NCBI GenBank assembly: GCA_030512335.1
Contig: JAULSU010000007.1
Location: forward strand, 1,984,001 to 2,048,000
DNA: 64,000 nt
Direction: 5' to 3'
Source: Immersiella caudata
Lineage: Eukaryota > Ascomycota > Sordariomycetes > Sordariales > Lasiosphaeriaceae
A program made the position numbers and the translations under genes. The first letter of the stretch is position 1. Each line of letters begins with the position of its first letter. Of the stretch, positions 54,518-64,000 are shown one piece after another. Below the pieces are notes generated by a model, which did no database searches, was not told the DNA's origin, and saw nothing but the letters and a program-made list of their open reading frames with translations.

Positions 54518-54967
54518 TTTATTCATTTATTTATTTTTGTTTTCTTCGCGACTATGCATAGCAGGGGCAAGGTTCCAGTTTTGGGGAGGAATGGTATTGT
54601 ATCTATATCTATAATGGGTGCATTGGCGTCTGGGCTGTATGAATACCTGTAGACTATAGCTCGAAACGGGGCACTGAGACTTGACGATTAGGTGTCGGGT
54701 TATGAATATAGAGGCTCACGGGCTTATGTGTGTGCGTTTTCCTCGTGTCTTGAAATTCCAGCGCACGCCTGAACTGCAAGAATTCCTGGGCTGGTGTAGA
54801 CTGTACCGCACCTCCAAGTCCATTACAGGTGTTTCAGACTACCCGCAGCCACAGACTATCGATCATTACAGTTTTGTTATTACGACTACACCAATGTCTG
54901 CTATCTAAAGTTATTGCTGTAGGTGGTGTCATAGGATAGGGGCACCAGAGCATCACTTCGAGCTCCT
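54518..54967. other. Convergent intergenic region
   Basis: 450 bases between SYS1 and the next minus-strand gene. ATTTATTTATTT-like T/A repeats lie just after the SYS1 stop (about 54517-54535). No gene was seen. Confidence 0.55.
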
Positions 54968-56947
54968 TCACCTTTCCGTCACCTTGCCCATCTGCTGGAG
55001 CTCAGGAATGCTCGGCAGCATGATCTCTCTCTGGGATGAGTCCTCGACCTTTGGCGACGCCGCGCCTGTTTCGTTGTGGCATTCCCTCTTTGCGTTTTCC
55101 TGCACATGTTTTACTGGACTCTTGTCCTTCTCTGGCTCGCGCGGACAGAAGAAATCGGCATCTCCCGGCTCGCCTTCTGCAGGTGACCAGCTGTCCGGCC
55201 GGCATTCGTCAGGGTGATGTTCCTTGATGGTTGGGGTTGAGACTGGTGTTTGTCCTTGCTCCCAAATCTGTTTCCCCAATCCCGGCACGTCTCTCTCCCC
55301 AGAACTTAACCTATCAAGAGCGATACTACTGCGGTGATGAAGGGGCAAAACAGGTTCTGGGGAACGGCGGTGCGGGTCACTGTTGTTCGAGCATCCTGAG
55401 CGAGGCGATTCGCACCTGTTGTGTCCCATCAATTTAATCTCGCTGGCAAGGGAAGAGCTCAGATTTGCCGGGCTAAAATAATGTGCGGCAAGAGAGTGGG
55501 TTGACGGAGCCGGCGATATCTTCCCTGTGCTGGGTTCCTCGTTGTCAAGAAATTCAGGAAAAGACTCGAAGTCCGAGCCTTCATCTAAGGGTTCCTCCGG
55601 TATGGATGGGGAGTTACTGATCTCCGATAAACGCGTGCGGGCGTTGCGCTTTCCTCTGCTGTATCTCCCTGCAAGCCCCGCAAGCATCGAGAATGCAACC
55701 GTATCTTCGGACGGCATTGGAGAGTTGGGCGGTACAAAAGGTGTAGATGGCACACTCGGTGAGGCGCTCGAAACACCGCTCAAAGGCGTATTTGGTGTGT
55801 TTGAAGGCCCGGCAGCTTTGGACGAGTTGACGCTATTCGTCGGAGAAGGCTGTTGCCCAGGGACCCTAGGCGCATGAATGAAATGCTGATCTGCCATGAT
55901 TGAAAGTCTATCAAGCTCCTCGATTGCTATCCTCATTCCTGCGATAGCAATGAGCTGTGGGCTTGTACAGTACTCGGATGACGGCGGGTTGTGGAATAGG
56001 CCGGACGGCGAGTCGGAAATTATCTCACAAGACATACGATTCTTTTGCCGGCGCGCTTTGCCTTCCAGTCTGTACGACTCTGAGGCCATCGTAGCTGCGG
56101 ACATTGACTTTGATCTGGGTAAACGTCGAGAGGAAGGCTTGCCAATGCGGTCATGCTCGGGCCGTGTGTTGAAGGCATCCCCTTGTTTCTGGAGGCATGT
56201 TGATTTCTGGGCATGGAACCAACCTGGTAAGCAATCTGCACACCAACTATGGACTGACAAACGCACCTTGAATTCCATGGGAGCCTCGCTCTCTTGGCTA
56301 GGCCTCCCGAGTGTAGGGCAGGAAACCATGTCAAGAGATGGCTTGGCATTGTATCTTGTTGAGTTCCGGCGCTGGCCAAACGCCACCATCTCTGCTCTTT
56401 CGGCCAGTTCTGCCCCAGCTCTCATCTCTGGCTTGTTGGTATTGGACGCTTCTGGCTGGATCCCCCGGGCCTGTCGATGCCAACGCCTTCGAATCATCCT
56501 CTTCGACCGGTTTATGATCCCCGCATTGAAGGGTATTCGTTTTGCCAGGGAAGACTTCCTCCGCTGGCCGCGCCTAGCGGCAGAGGATTCCTCTGAACAT
56601 GTACTTAGAGGCCCATCGTATCCCAGCTGTGATAAGGGGTGCCCGTTGCCAACCCAGTCGCCAGGCACCGAGTGTGATATGCGGCCTCTTCTCGCCACCG
56701 GAAGCCTGTCACCGTGGCGTTGTCCCCAAGGTTTCAGACAGGCGTCCCATGTGGGAGATCGGCTGGTGTTGAACAAATCGGCTGGGGCTTCGAAAGGGAT
56801 ACCCGCACATGAACCGAGAAGTCGAATGGCTGCAAGATTCGCCAGCTCCCAATGAATTGCTATCCCGTGTGCAGTCGCCAGCGAGACATCTTCCGACCAG
56901 CAATCGCGTGTGCGGGTGAGGCATGGGCTTGAATATGGCGATACCAT
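54968..56947 (-). CDS. Uncharacterised Ser/Pro-rich fungal protein
   Basis: Uninterrupted frame on the minus strand. The open frame reaches 57004, but that codon is GTG, so the first ATG is at 56947, giving 659 residues. Most of the chain is low in order. A basic stretch near residues 150-170 (LAKRIPFNAGIINRSKRMIRRRWHRQARG) and an arginine-rich region around 265-300 stand out. A long Ser/Thr/Pro-rich section (370-430) and a charged C-terminus follow. No catalytic or membrane domain was recognised. The N-terminal 120 residues look less coding-like and an upstream intron or later start is possible. It is divergent from the F-box gene. Confidence 0.6.
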   Translation of the reverse strand: MVSPYSSPCLTRTRDCWSEDVSLATAHGIAIHWELANLAAIRLLGSCAGIPFEAPADLFNTSRSPTWDACLKPWGQRHGDRLPVARRGRISHSVPGDWVGNGHPLSQLGYDGPLSTCSEESSAARRGQRRKSSLAKRIPFNAGIINRSKRMIRRRWHRQARGIQPEASNTNKPEMRAGAELAERAEMVAFGQRRNSTRYNAKPSLDMVSCPTLGRPSQESEAPMEFKVRLSVHSWCADCLPGWFHAQKSTCLQKQGDAFNTRPEHDRIGKPSSRRLPRSKSMSAATMASESYRLEGKARRQKNRMSCEIISDSPSGLFHNPPSSEYCTSPQLIAIAGMRIAIEELDRLSIMADQHFIHAPRVPGQQPSPTNSVNSSKAAGPSNTPNTPLSGVSSASPSVPSTPFVPPNSPMPSEDTVAFSMLAGLAGRYSRGKRNARTRLSEISNSPSIPEEPLDEGSDFESFPEFLDNEEPSTGKISPAPSTHSLAAHYFSPANLSSSLASEIKLMGHNRCESPRSGCSNNSDPHRRSPEPVLPLHHRSSIALDRLSSGERDVPGLGKQIWEQGQTPVSTPTIKEHHPDECRPDSWSPAEGEPGDADFFCPREPEKDKSPVKHVQENAKRECHNETGAASPKVEDSSQREIMLPSIPELQQMGKVTER

Positions 56948-57004
56948 GTCGCTAGCTGCCCGGAACTCGAAGTTATGCACTTGACCGCAGTGGGATAGCA
57001 ACAC

Positions 57005-58576
57005 AGTGCGGACTCGGCTTTGTTGTCCGACTACACTGCAGCTTGTCCTGTCAGTTTTGCGCTGCTGTGAAGCCTAGTAAATATGGATGTCGCGTCGCAC
57101 CCCAAGAAGGCGGTCCGAGTCGCAGGGCCGCGATCCTCTAAAGATACAAGCCAGGCTGGCGGTGTAGCAGGTCGATGCGGAACAGTGACAATAATGAGGA
57201 GGGGAGAGAGGAGGAGCTTAGAGACAGCTTCGGTTGTCCAGCAATCTCATGCCTTGGGCACTAAGGCACCAATGAAATTTCAAAGAGGGAAGTCGCGATC
57301 ACTGAATTCCACCGTACATACGTACCTTCTCTTGTACCTTTGGCTGCGAGGGCGAAAAGAAAGTCCCAATTTCCAGGTTCCCGGCACCAGCCAATAGGAG
57401 GATTAACGACACTTATCCACGCCTGGGATGAAAGCCTCAACCTCCACTGGATGTGAGTTTATGACGTTCAAGTTACGAGGCAGGATAGTGTTGATCAGCA
57501 AATACCTTAACCAAAGCCAGAAGCCAGCCTACTAGCGAGACGACTCTTTCCAGGGGACAGGAAACGAGAAATCCGGACTCTATTGACGGTTTTTGTGGGT
57601 TAGCTCGCAAACTTTGCGGAATGAGCGTGGCTGACTGTCAAGAACTTTTGAAAAGGATCGCCCGTGACCTTGCAGACGAAGACATCAACACATACACGGT
57701 TTGTCAGGCCAAGGGTGAAGTCAACCAAGCCTACAATCAAAACACGTCATTAGTTCTGGGGGGTCATGACGCTGTGCTGAAACGCAGGAAATCTTGCTTG
57801 ACCTAGCTGACCGCAGTCCGAGAAGCGCTCCAACGCGTCCCCAAAGACCCTCCGCTCTGCAGTTGGGCCGCGGTGACATAGAGGTTGGGCTCCTAAGACG
57901 ATCCCGAGCCCCAAAGTCGCAGGTTCTACAACGTCGTGCTGGTGTTGATGGTGCGCTTCGCCCCTCGTTGACCACAGTCTTTGTGGTAGGGGATTGCCCA
58001 AGAATTATGGCAGCTGTCTCTGATCCTGTGCAGCGTTCCAGGTGTGGTTCCGTGCCTGCGAAGTTAGGTATGGATCAAAGGACGCAGGTATCACACTTGT
58101 TAGGCAGTCGATGAAAGAGAGGGAGACCAAGGAAAATCCAGGGGCAAGGTTCAATCTTCGTCGAAGATCTTAGAGATCTGAATGGCCTCCACTCGCCGAG
58201 AACCAAGGGCTCGCCGGCGCCGGAGCAAACCCGGAAGCCCCGCTCCGGCCGGCACGCGACAAAGTACTCCATTCTGTGGCCGTCTGTCACTTTCCATCTT
58301 TCATCCAGTCTTTTTTTTTTCCGGTATCTGCATTCACTGCTCTCATATTTTTCACGAGCCATTGGGGTCTTCTTGCAAAACGAGAACACAGCCTCCTCCC
58401 CCACCAACCTGGTTCTCACACTACACCTTGCGGCCGTTTTACGCGCGATTGCTCCCGCACCTTTTCTGAAGAGGCGCACAAAAAAGCTAAGATAAGATAT
58501 TGGAAGACATATATCTCAGGTATGTCTCTTCCTTTGTCTTTTTCAATCACTTCGCGGTTGCTGAAATGTCTTCTCA
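57005..58576. other. Divergent intergenic region
   Basis: About 1.6 kb between the Ser/Pro-rich gene and the F-box gene. A 61-codon frame at 57621-57806 starting MSVADCQELLKRIARDLADE looks helical but ends quickly and has no recognisable continuation. A T10 run lies near 58312. I support no gene here. Confidence 0.5.
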
Positions 58577-59914
58577 ATGGATAGTGCGACTGCGCGAACC
58601 ATCTCCACGAGTTTCACAGCCCATCGGGGTGGCAAGAGCAGCAAGATGACATCTATTTTTGGGCCTGGCCCCACGGTCAATACAGATGTGGCCACGAAGT
58701 CAGCCGACGCCGACTACCTGACCAAACTTCCCGCGGAAATCCTCCAGATGATCTGTGATCGGGTTGTCGTCAAGTGGAATAAGCGCAGCAGAAGAGACCT
58801 GACAAACCTCGCCAAGACGCACCGAGTCCTACAGGACCTGGCCTACCCGATGCTCTTCAGCGAAATTACCATGGATCGGGTTTCCACGCCAGGTATGAAG
58901 GTCATCTCTCTTCTCAAGGTCCTTCATGATAGCCCGCATATCCGGCCTCTCATCAAAAAAATAGACTTCCCGAGCAGCGCGGTTTGGGGAAGGTTTTCCA
59001 AAGAAGATGCCAAGTTCTTGCCAAAGCTCTCTAGGGAAGTCATTGGGCTTAAGCAGGATAAACTCATCGAGAGGGGGAGGTCCATCTATGTCTGGTTTGA
59101 CAGCACCATTCACGCTTCGGCTCTTCTCCTGGGCCTAGCGCCCAAGGCTTCTTCTGTGAGCATGACCTGTTGCTTGGGTGACCCAAGGAACATACTCAAC
59201 AGTCGCCACAAAGCTCAAAACCGTCGGAGGCCAAAGACGCAATTTGAGGGCGTCAAGGAGTTCAAGTTTAACCTGAAAAATAGCGTATCTCGTCGCGGAC
59301 TATCAGGCGGTGACTTGTGGGGAGTGACAGAGTTGCTCACTGCTCTGCCGAACCTGGAGAAACTGGAGCTAGTCGGCGGTTTCAAGTGGACCTTCAAAGC
59401 CCCGACAAAATTTGATGCACCAAGCATAACCTCTCTCGTTCTCGCCGAGTGCGAGCTGAGCAGCGAAGTGCTGGAGCAACTGGTGGAAAACTTCGACAAC
59501 TTGGTCGAGTTCCGCTTCTCTCGGCATTCAGACACAGACCTTGTCCCCCCCGGTCCAGCGCCAAGTTTCATTCTGAGGCTCACGCAATCGTCAAAAGCGA
59601 CACTTGAAAAGCTCGCCATCTCATGCATCCATTTTAGCGCAGCTACGACGCGCATCATTCCTCCCACCTGGACTAAAGACGCCTTCATTGGAGAGATCTC
59701 TGGGTATCAAAAGCTGCAGCACTTGTCTCTTGGTGCGGAGTGCCTCTCTGGAATTAGCATCAAGGATCTGGCAAAGTTGGCTAAGCACTGCTCAAGCCTG
59801 ACATCCTTGGAAGTCACAGGGGTTGACAACTGGCGTGAAGACTATCTCACCTCCATAGCCCGTGGATTACGGGCTGACCAGTCCGTGTCCATTCGCACGG
59901 TCAACTTCCGATAG
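58577..59914 (+). CDS. F-box protein with leucine-rich C-terminal region
   Basis: Single exon, 445 residues. Residues 46-80 (YLTKLPAEILQMICDRV, then LTNLAKTHRVLQDLAYPMLF) form the F-box, which binds Skp1 in SCF ubiquitin ligases. The rest has repeated Leu-rich segments (LPNLEKLELVGGF, ITSLVLAECELSSEVLEQL, LQHLSLGAECLSGISIKDLAKLAKHCSSLTSLEVTGV) resembling irregular LRRs that would bind a substrate. No substrate can be inferred. Such F-box/LRR genes are numerous and fast-evolving in filamentous fungi. Codon use is like the neighbours. Confidence 0.88.
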   Translation: MDSATARTISTSFTAHRGGKSSKMTSIFGPGPTVNTDVATKSADADYLTKLPAEILQMICDRVVVKWNKRSRRDLTNLAKTHRVLQDLAYPMLFSEITMDRVSTPGMKVISLLKVLHDSPHIRPLIKKIDFPSSAVWGRFSKEDAKFLPKLSREVIGLKQDKLIERGRSIYVWFDSTIHASALLLGLAPKASSVSMTCCLGDPRNILNSRHKAQNRRRPKTQFEGVKEFKFNLKNSVSRRGLSGGDLWGVTELLTALPNLEKLELVGGFKWTFKAPTKFDAPSITSLVLAECELSSEVLEQLVENFDNLVEFRFSRHSDTDLVPPGPAPSFILRLTQSSKATLEKLAISCIHFSAATTRIIPPTWTKDAFIGEISGYQKLQHLSLGAECLSGISIKDLAKLAKHCSSLTSLEVTGVDNWREDYLTSIARGLRADQSVSIRTVNFR

Positions 59915-60776
59915 GCGAATTGGGCCTTGAGTACCCAAAGCGACGGCAGAGCCCGCTTGAGCGTCGTCACGATTTTGTGTAATGGCGGGAACACCGAGAT
60001 GGGCATACTTCGAACCTAGACTAAGAACTTGGGGGTACTGCTGATTGGTATTTGACAACACTTAGAAGATTAGACAGATACATAATACATCAAAAACATC
60101 TAATTATGTGTCTTTGCGGTGGGAGAGATTGACATTCTTCTCTGCCTAATCCCCTGGTCGAAATAGCCTACGCCTCCTTACGTCCCTTACATTCTGAACA
60201 GGCCTTGGTACTTGAGACAAAGGAAAAAAGATCCCTCTAATGCCTCTTGACGTGAACAGCCCCCCAATACTTTGACAGTGTTGTTGTTTTCTCATAGACG
60301 GTCAAACTAGTTTCTCCCGCCTCGTGGTACCTTTAGAAATGGATTTCAAAGAAGTCCAAGTGCTATGTTCTCGCTTCTTGAGCTTTGGGAGTCTTTCACA
60401 GCGTATCGTGACTTCGGTTTTGCGATACCAGTAGAAAGGGCGAAAAAAGGGGGAAGGGGGGTGTCGGAGTTGAAGAACATGTCTTGATGTCAACTCAAAA
60501 ATGTGCCTGGGAAGTAGAAGAGGACCAAAATTGGAACATTTTCATACATTCCATTCATGGGTCTTCATATCTCCCCTAATCACTCCTTTATTGACCAACC
60601 AGTTGAAAAAAAAACGACATACCCCTCGAGCATCCAACCCTAACCCTGAACCAAGTAACCTCGGCAACAACTCGGCTAGCACCGGAACCGCATGATCGGT
60701 GTATCCATCTCCATCAACTTCAACTCACCTTCACCCGGTGCCATAGCACACGATCCTGAGTATCACTACCGCCACT
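59915..60776. other. Intergenic region between F-box and glutaryl-CoA dehydrogenase genes
   Basis: About 860 bases. A telomere-like AACCCTAACCCT lies at 60636-60647, about 130 bases before the dehydrogenase start, and may be an element bound by telomere-repeat factors in promoters. No gene was seen. Confidence 0.5.
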
Positions 60777-62178
60777 ATGTCCCGCCTCCTTCTTGGACAT
60801 TTCCCTCGCAGCCTTTTACACGCCCCTCTCAGACGCACGACCAGCATCCGCACCTACGCATCCGCTACGCCACAATTCGACTGGCAAGACCCACTTTTGT
60901 CAAAGACGCTGTTGACGAGTGAGGAAATAGCAATTGGTGAGACGGCAGAGAGGTATTGCCAAGAGAGGTTGTTGCCTAGGGTTTTGCGTACGTTTGAGTC
61001 TCCGATTGGGCATTGATCTTTGAAATTCAAGGATAAGGAGGCTGACGACAGGAACAGAGGCGTATCGCGATGAGAACTATGACCCGTTGATTCTGCGGGA
61101 GATGGGGGAGCTGGGGTTGTTAGGGGCTACGATCGAGGGATATGGATGTGCGGGGGTGTCGACGGTGGCGGGAGGGTTGATCACGCGGGCGGTGGAAAGG
61201 GTCGATAGTGGGTACCGGAGCGGCATGTCGGTGCAGTCATCGTTGGTGATGGGGGGCATTCATGAATTTGGGCCGGAGGAGCTGAAGGAGAGGTTGTTGC
61301 CGGGGATGGCGAGGGGAGAGATACTCGGAGCGTTTGGATTGACGGAGCCGAACCATGGGAGCGACCCCGGCAGCATGGAGACAGTAGCGAGGGCGCATCC
61401 ATCGAAGAAGGGGGTGTATCTGCTGAGCGGGACGAAGACGTGGATTACGAACTCGCCGATCGCGGATGTGTTGCTGGTGTGGGCGAAGCTGGAAACGACG
61501 GGGAAGATTAGGGGGTTTGTGGTTGAGAGGAAGGATTGCCCAACGGGGACGCTCGAGACGCCAGCGATCAAGAACAAGAATGGGCTGAGGGCGTCAATCA
61601 CGGGGATGATTCAGATGGAGGATTGCCCTGTGAGGGAGGAGAATATGTTTCCTGACGTGGAGGGGCTCAAGGGGCCGTTTGCTTGCTTGAACAGCGCGAG
61701 GTATGGGATTGCGCTGGGCACGATGGGCGCGTTGGAGGATTGCATTTCCAGGGCGAGGAACTACGCTCTGGAGAGAAAGCAGTTCAAGGGGAACCCGCTC
61801 GCCAAGTATCAGTTGGTTCAGAAAAAGCTTGCGGATGCGATCACGGATTCGATATACGGTACCCTTGCGGCGATCCAGGTTGGACGACTCAAAGACGAAG
61901 GGAAGGCCACGCCGGAGATGATCAGTCTCATCAAGCGTCAGAATTGTGACAGAGCACTTCACAACGCCAGGGTGTTGCAGGAAATCTTTGGCGGAAACGC
62001 TGTGAGTGACGAATACGGAATCGGTAGGCATGTGGCGAACCTCTATGTCACACAGACCTATGAAGGGCAAAGCGATATTCACAGTGAGTACAACATATTA
62101 GCGAGGGCCGAGGAGGAGCTAACTGGCGTAGGTCTGATCCTCGGACGAGCAATTACCGGTGTACAGGCGTTTGCATAG
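60777..62178 (+). CDS. Glutaryl-CoA dehydrogenase, mitochondrial
   Basis: Three exons: 60777..60987, 61058..62083 and 62132..62178, giving 427 residues. The exon 2 acceptor could instead be six bases upstream. The last intron (48 nt, GCTAAC branch) is in frame; its removal restores [22 protein letters not shown]. The N-terminus [20 protein letters not shown] is a mitochondrial presequence. Acyl-CoA dehydrogenase motifs follow: [24 protein letters not shown], the flavin contact block [10 protein letters not shown], and [16 protein letters not shown]. The Glu in TYEG is the catalytic base. It oxidises and decarboxylates glutaryl-CoA to crotonyl-CoA in lysine and tryptophan catabolism. Codon use is noticeably G-biased in the first half of exon 2. 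Confidence 0.95.
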
Positions 62179-63447
62179 GCGTCCGTCATACACCAGCGAC
62201 TTGCGTGTGCAGGTAGTGGTCCTCGGGCGAGCAAGTGACAGCTGTGGCTGGATGTGACCTCGCATCCAACGGGGCATATTCTACCCCTTGAAAGTTTGAA
62301 CCGCAACCTCGAATCAGCACGTGGTGAAAGCTGGGCCGGTAACCATCATAGCCAGCAATGTATAGGACGAAAATCCCCGGTTGCACAACTCAGGCGGTGT
62401 GTACTTGCCAAATCCGGGGGACTGGGCGACGGCTGCAAACACGCCTCGATGATGCGCAACGAGCTTGGCAGTATATCAACTTTGTGCTACTCGTCAGTTC
62501 TCATCTTCACCGCTCTCTATCCCTAGTGACAAAGAGGCCTGGTCACTGTTCTCTATCTTTCCTTATTCGAGTCAAGAGCTCCATCACCTGGCCACTTCAC
62601 GCACACCGCGTTTTACCGCCTATTTGAGCGACATGCAAACGGAAAGACCGGGCGTCGCCCCTGATCCCGAGGCCCGGAAGGTGGCGAAGTGCCGGAGGAG
62701 GTAGCCGCACGGGTTGATATCTCAAAACCGTCTTGTTGGTAATCATGATCAATGATGTCGAAAGCACTCAGGAAACACTTGGCTTCCTGTTTCTTCCGCG
62801 CGGCGCAAGGTGAGGACGGTGAGGGCGATTGGTGGCTGATGAGACAATCCGTGGCTGTGCTTATCGCTGGCTTTGTCTTCGATCTCTAACAGATTTCGGG
62901 TGACTCACGGCCAGATTTTGCAGAATTGAGGGGCAATGGTGTTTAGATGGAGGGATTAGCTAATCAGTGGCGTTGAATTCGAGACATTCACGGCGGATTT
63001 CACTCGCCCATTGGGCGCAAAGGCGCTAAAAAGTCGCCTGGAGAATCCTGCTGACAGCGGTCGCGCCTGGCTCAGCTTTCTTCCTGAGGCCCCACTGGTA
63101 CCTAAGCCCACCTTTGTTGACCCGCTCCCACTTCCCCTCCTCCATTCCCTCTTGCAACCTAACTCGACCCCTCGGCGACTTGGATCCCTCCATCATCAAC
63201 GATCATCACAAACACTCCGACCCTGACCCTCTCCCGGTAAACTTTCCATTTCTCACTTCTACCATAAACTTCTCTTTTTGCTTGTAGCGGTGTCGTCGAC
63301 GACTCAGCCGCTCCTGTCGGTTCATTCGGGTTCTGCTCGTTTCTCCCCCGCAGCCGCTGACCTCTTCTTAAAGCGCTAGATCTTCCACTTCCTTCACGCC
63401 AGTCTCACCGGACACAAAGCACACACACACACACACACACAGCCGAC
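62179..63447. other. Intergenic / promoter region of the E2 gene
   Basis: About 1.27 kb. The C/T-rich segment 63100-63380 and an (AC)n run at 63421-63441 directly before the ATG are probably the leader of the E2 gene. No exon was supported. Confidence 0.5.
63421..63441. repeat. (AC)10 microsatellite in the E2 leader
   Basis: Ten AC units ending seven bases before the ATG of the E2 gene, probably transcribed as part of its 5' UTR. Confidence 0.93.
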
Positions 63448-64000
63448 ATGGCCCTCAAGAGAATTAACAAGGAACTCGCTGATCTCGGCCGGTATGTCTC
63501 TCGATCTGTCGTTTCTCTGCCGCCGATTCGACCGTTGCAAGTGTCTACCGTTGCTGGGGCGCCCGCCGCTCCTCAACATCGCCGAGCTCGATCATGAGGC
63601 TGTTCGCATTGTCGCAAAGGCATCACGATGCTGACATGTTGGTTTTTTAGGGATCCGCCCTCCTCCTGCTCTGCCGGACCCAAGTCCACTGAGCATGGCG
63701 ATGATCTGGTAGGTGGACGCCCCGCTTTCGAACAAAGTCTGGCCGAGACATACCGGTCAACGACCAGGCAACAATGTCAAAAGTCCAGCGCTGCGTCGCG
63801 AAAGTCTGCTAACGATAACTGCTATCTAGTTCCACTGGCAAGCGACGATTATGGGGCCTGTAAGTTCTTCCACGGTGTTATGATGAGTCCTATGATCACC
63901 TTCACCCCCACCTTGCTCACGTGGCCCGAGGCTGAGGCACTGGGGCAACACCACAACAACATGCATCAAGGCGCATCAGGACAATGACTGACGTTTTTTT
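63448..64000 (+). CDS. Ubiquitin-conjugating enzyme E2, Ubc4/UbcH5 type (5' part)
   Basis: Partial gene cut by the right edge. Visible exons are 63448..63491, 63651..63708 and 63830..63859, with consistent phases (2, 0, 0). They encode MALKRINKELADLGR, DPPSSCSAGP...GDDL and FHWQATIMGP, the first 44 residues of a Ubc4/UbcH5 E2. A third intron starts at 63860 and no further exon is seen before 64000, so the catalytic cysteine lies outside. Compared with the canonical SAGPxGDDL there are four extra residues (KSTEH in place of one residue) in exon 2. These E2s pass ubiquitin to many ligases for turnover of abnormal and short-lived proteins. Confidence 0.93.

Noticed and set aside
57621..57806. 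61-codon frame MSVADCQELLKRIARDLADE...
   Set aside because: It looks mildly helical but has no continuation by splicing that I can support and no recognisable family, so it was left as intergenic.
1..64000. CRISPR array, bacterial operon or prophage features
   Set aside because: Tandem repeats present are degenerate minisatellites without regular spacers, and all genes have eukaryotic structure.

Overview
This window is nuclear DNA of a filamentous ascomycete (Pezizomycotina), most likely a Sordariomycete. The evidence is short introns (mostly 48-134 nt) with GTRNGT donors, CTRAC-type branch sites and YAG acceptors, single-gene transcription units on both strands, moderately GC-rich coding DNA, and a gene set typical of this group (Zn2Cys6/PF11951 regulator, Reb1-like Myb protein, COA6, SYS1, VMA12, COQ1, MSS4). 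There is no bacterial operon structure. Exon boundaries were worked out by hand from splice signals, reading phase and family knowledge; no search or alignment was run.

Layout. 0-3 kb: a small Dabb (stress-responsive A/B barrel) protein and a conserved fungal protein of unknown function. 3.3-12 kb, minus strand: a Reb1/TTF1-type Myb protein, then a Pro/Ser-rich protein with two internal repeat arrays. 13-15.3 kb: a mitochondrial-targeted AAA-type ATPase, followed by a tRNA-Gly(GCC). 15.6-24.2 kb: about 8.6 kb with no recognisable protein gene, leading into a Zn2Cys6 regulator that carries an AT-hook (24.2-26.6 kb).

27-37 kb: a phosphatidylserine-decarboxylase-like enzyme, an ESCO-type zinc-finger protein without an acetyltransferase domain, a complete hAT DNA transposon with terminal repeats and an 8-bp target duplication, the divergent pair VMA12 / COQ1, and a small secreted Cys-rich protein. 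37.9-46.5 kb: an NADP-dependent enone/alkenal reductase, a WG/GW-repeat protein followed by a degenerate minisatellite, and allantoinase behind a cluster of GATA sites. 48.6-64 kb: the PI4P 5-kinase MSS4, COA6 and SYS1 (divergent), an uncharacterised Ser/Pro-rich protein, an F-box protein, glutaryl-CoA dehydrogenase, and the first exons of a Ubc4/UbcH5-type E2 running off the right edge.

Most genes are independent housekeeping or regulatory loci and I see no metabolic gene cluster. Points of interest are the apparently intact hAT element, the PsiD-like decarboxylase, the GW-repeat protein with its flanking repeat arrays, the GATA-rich allantoinase promoter, and the large non-coding stretch ahead of the Zn2Cys6 gene.
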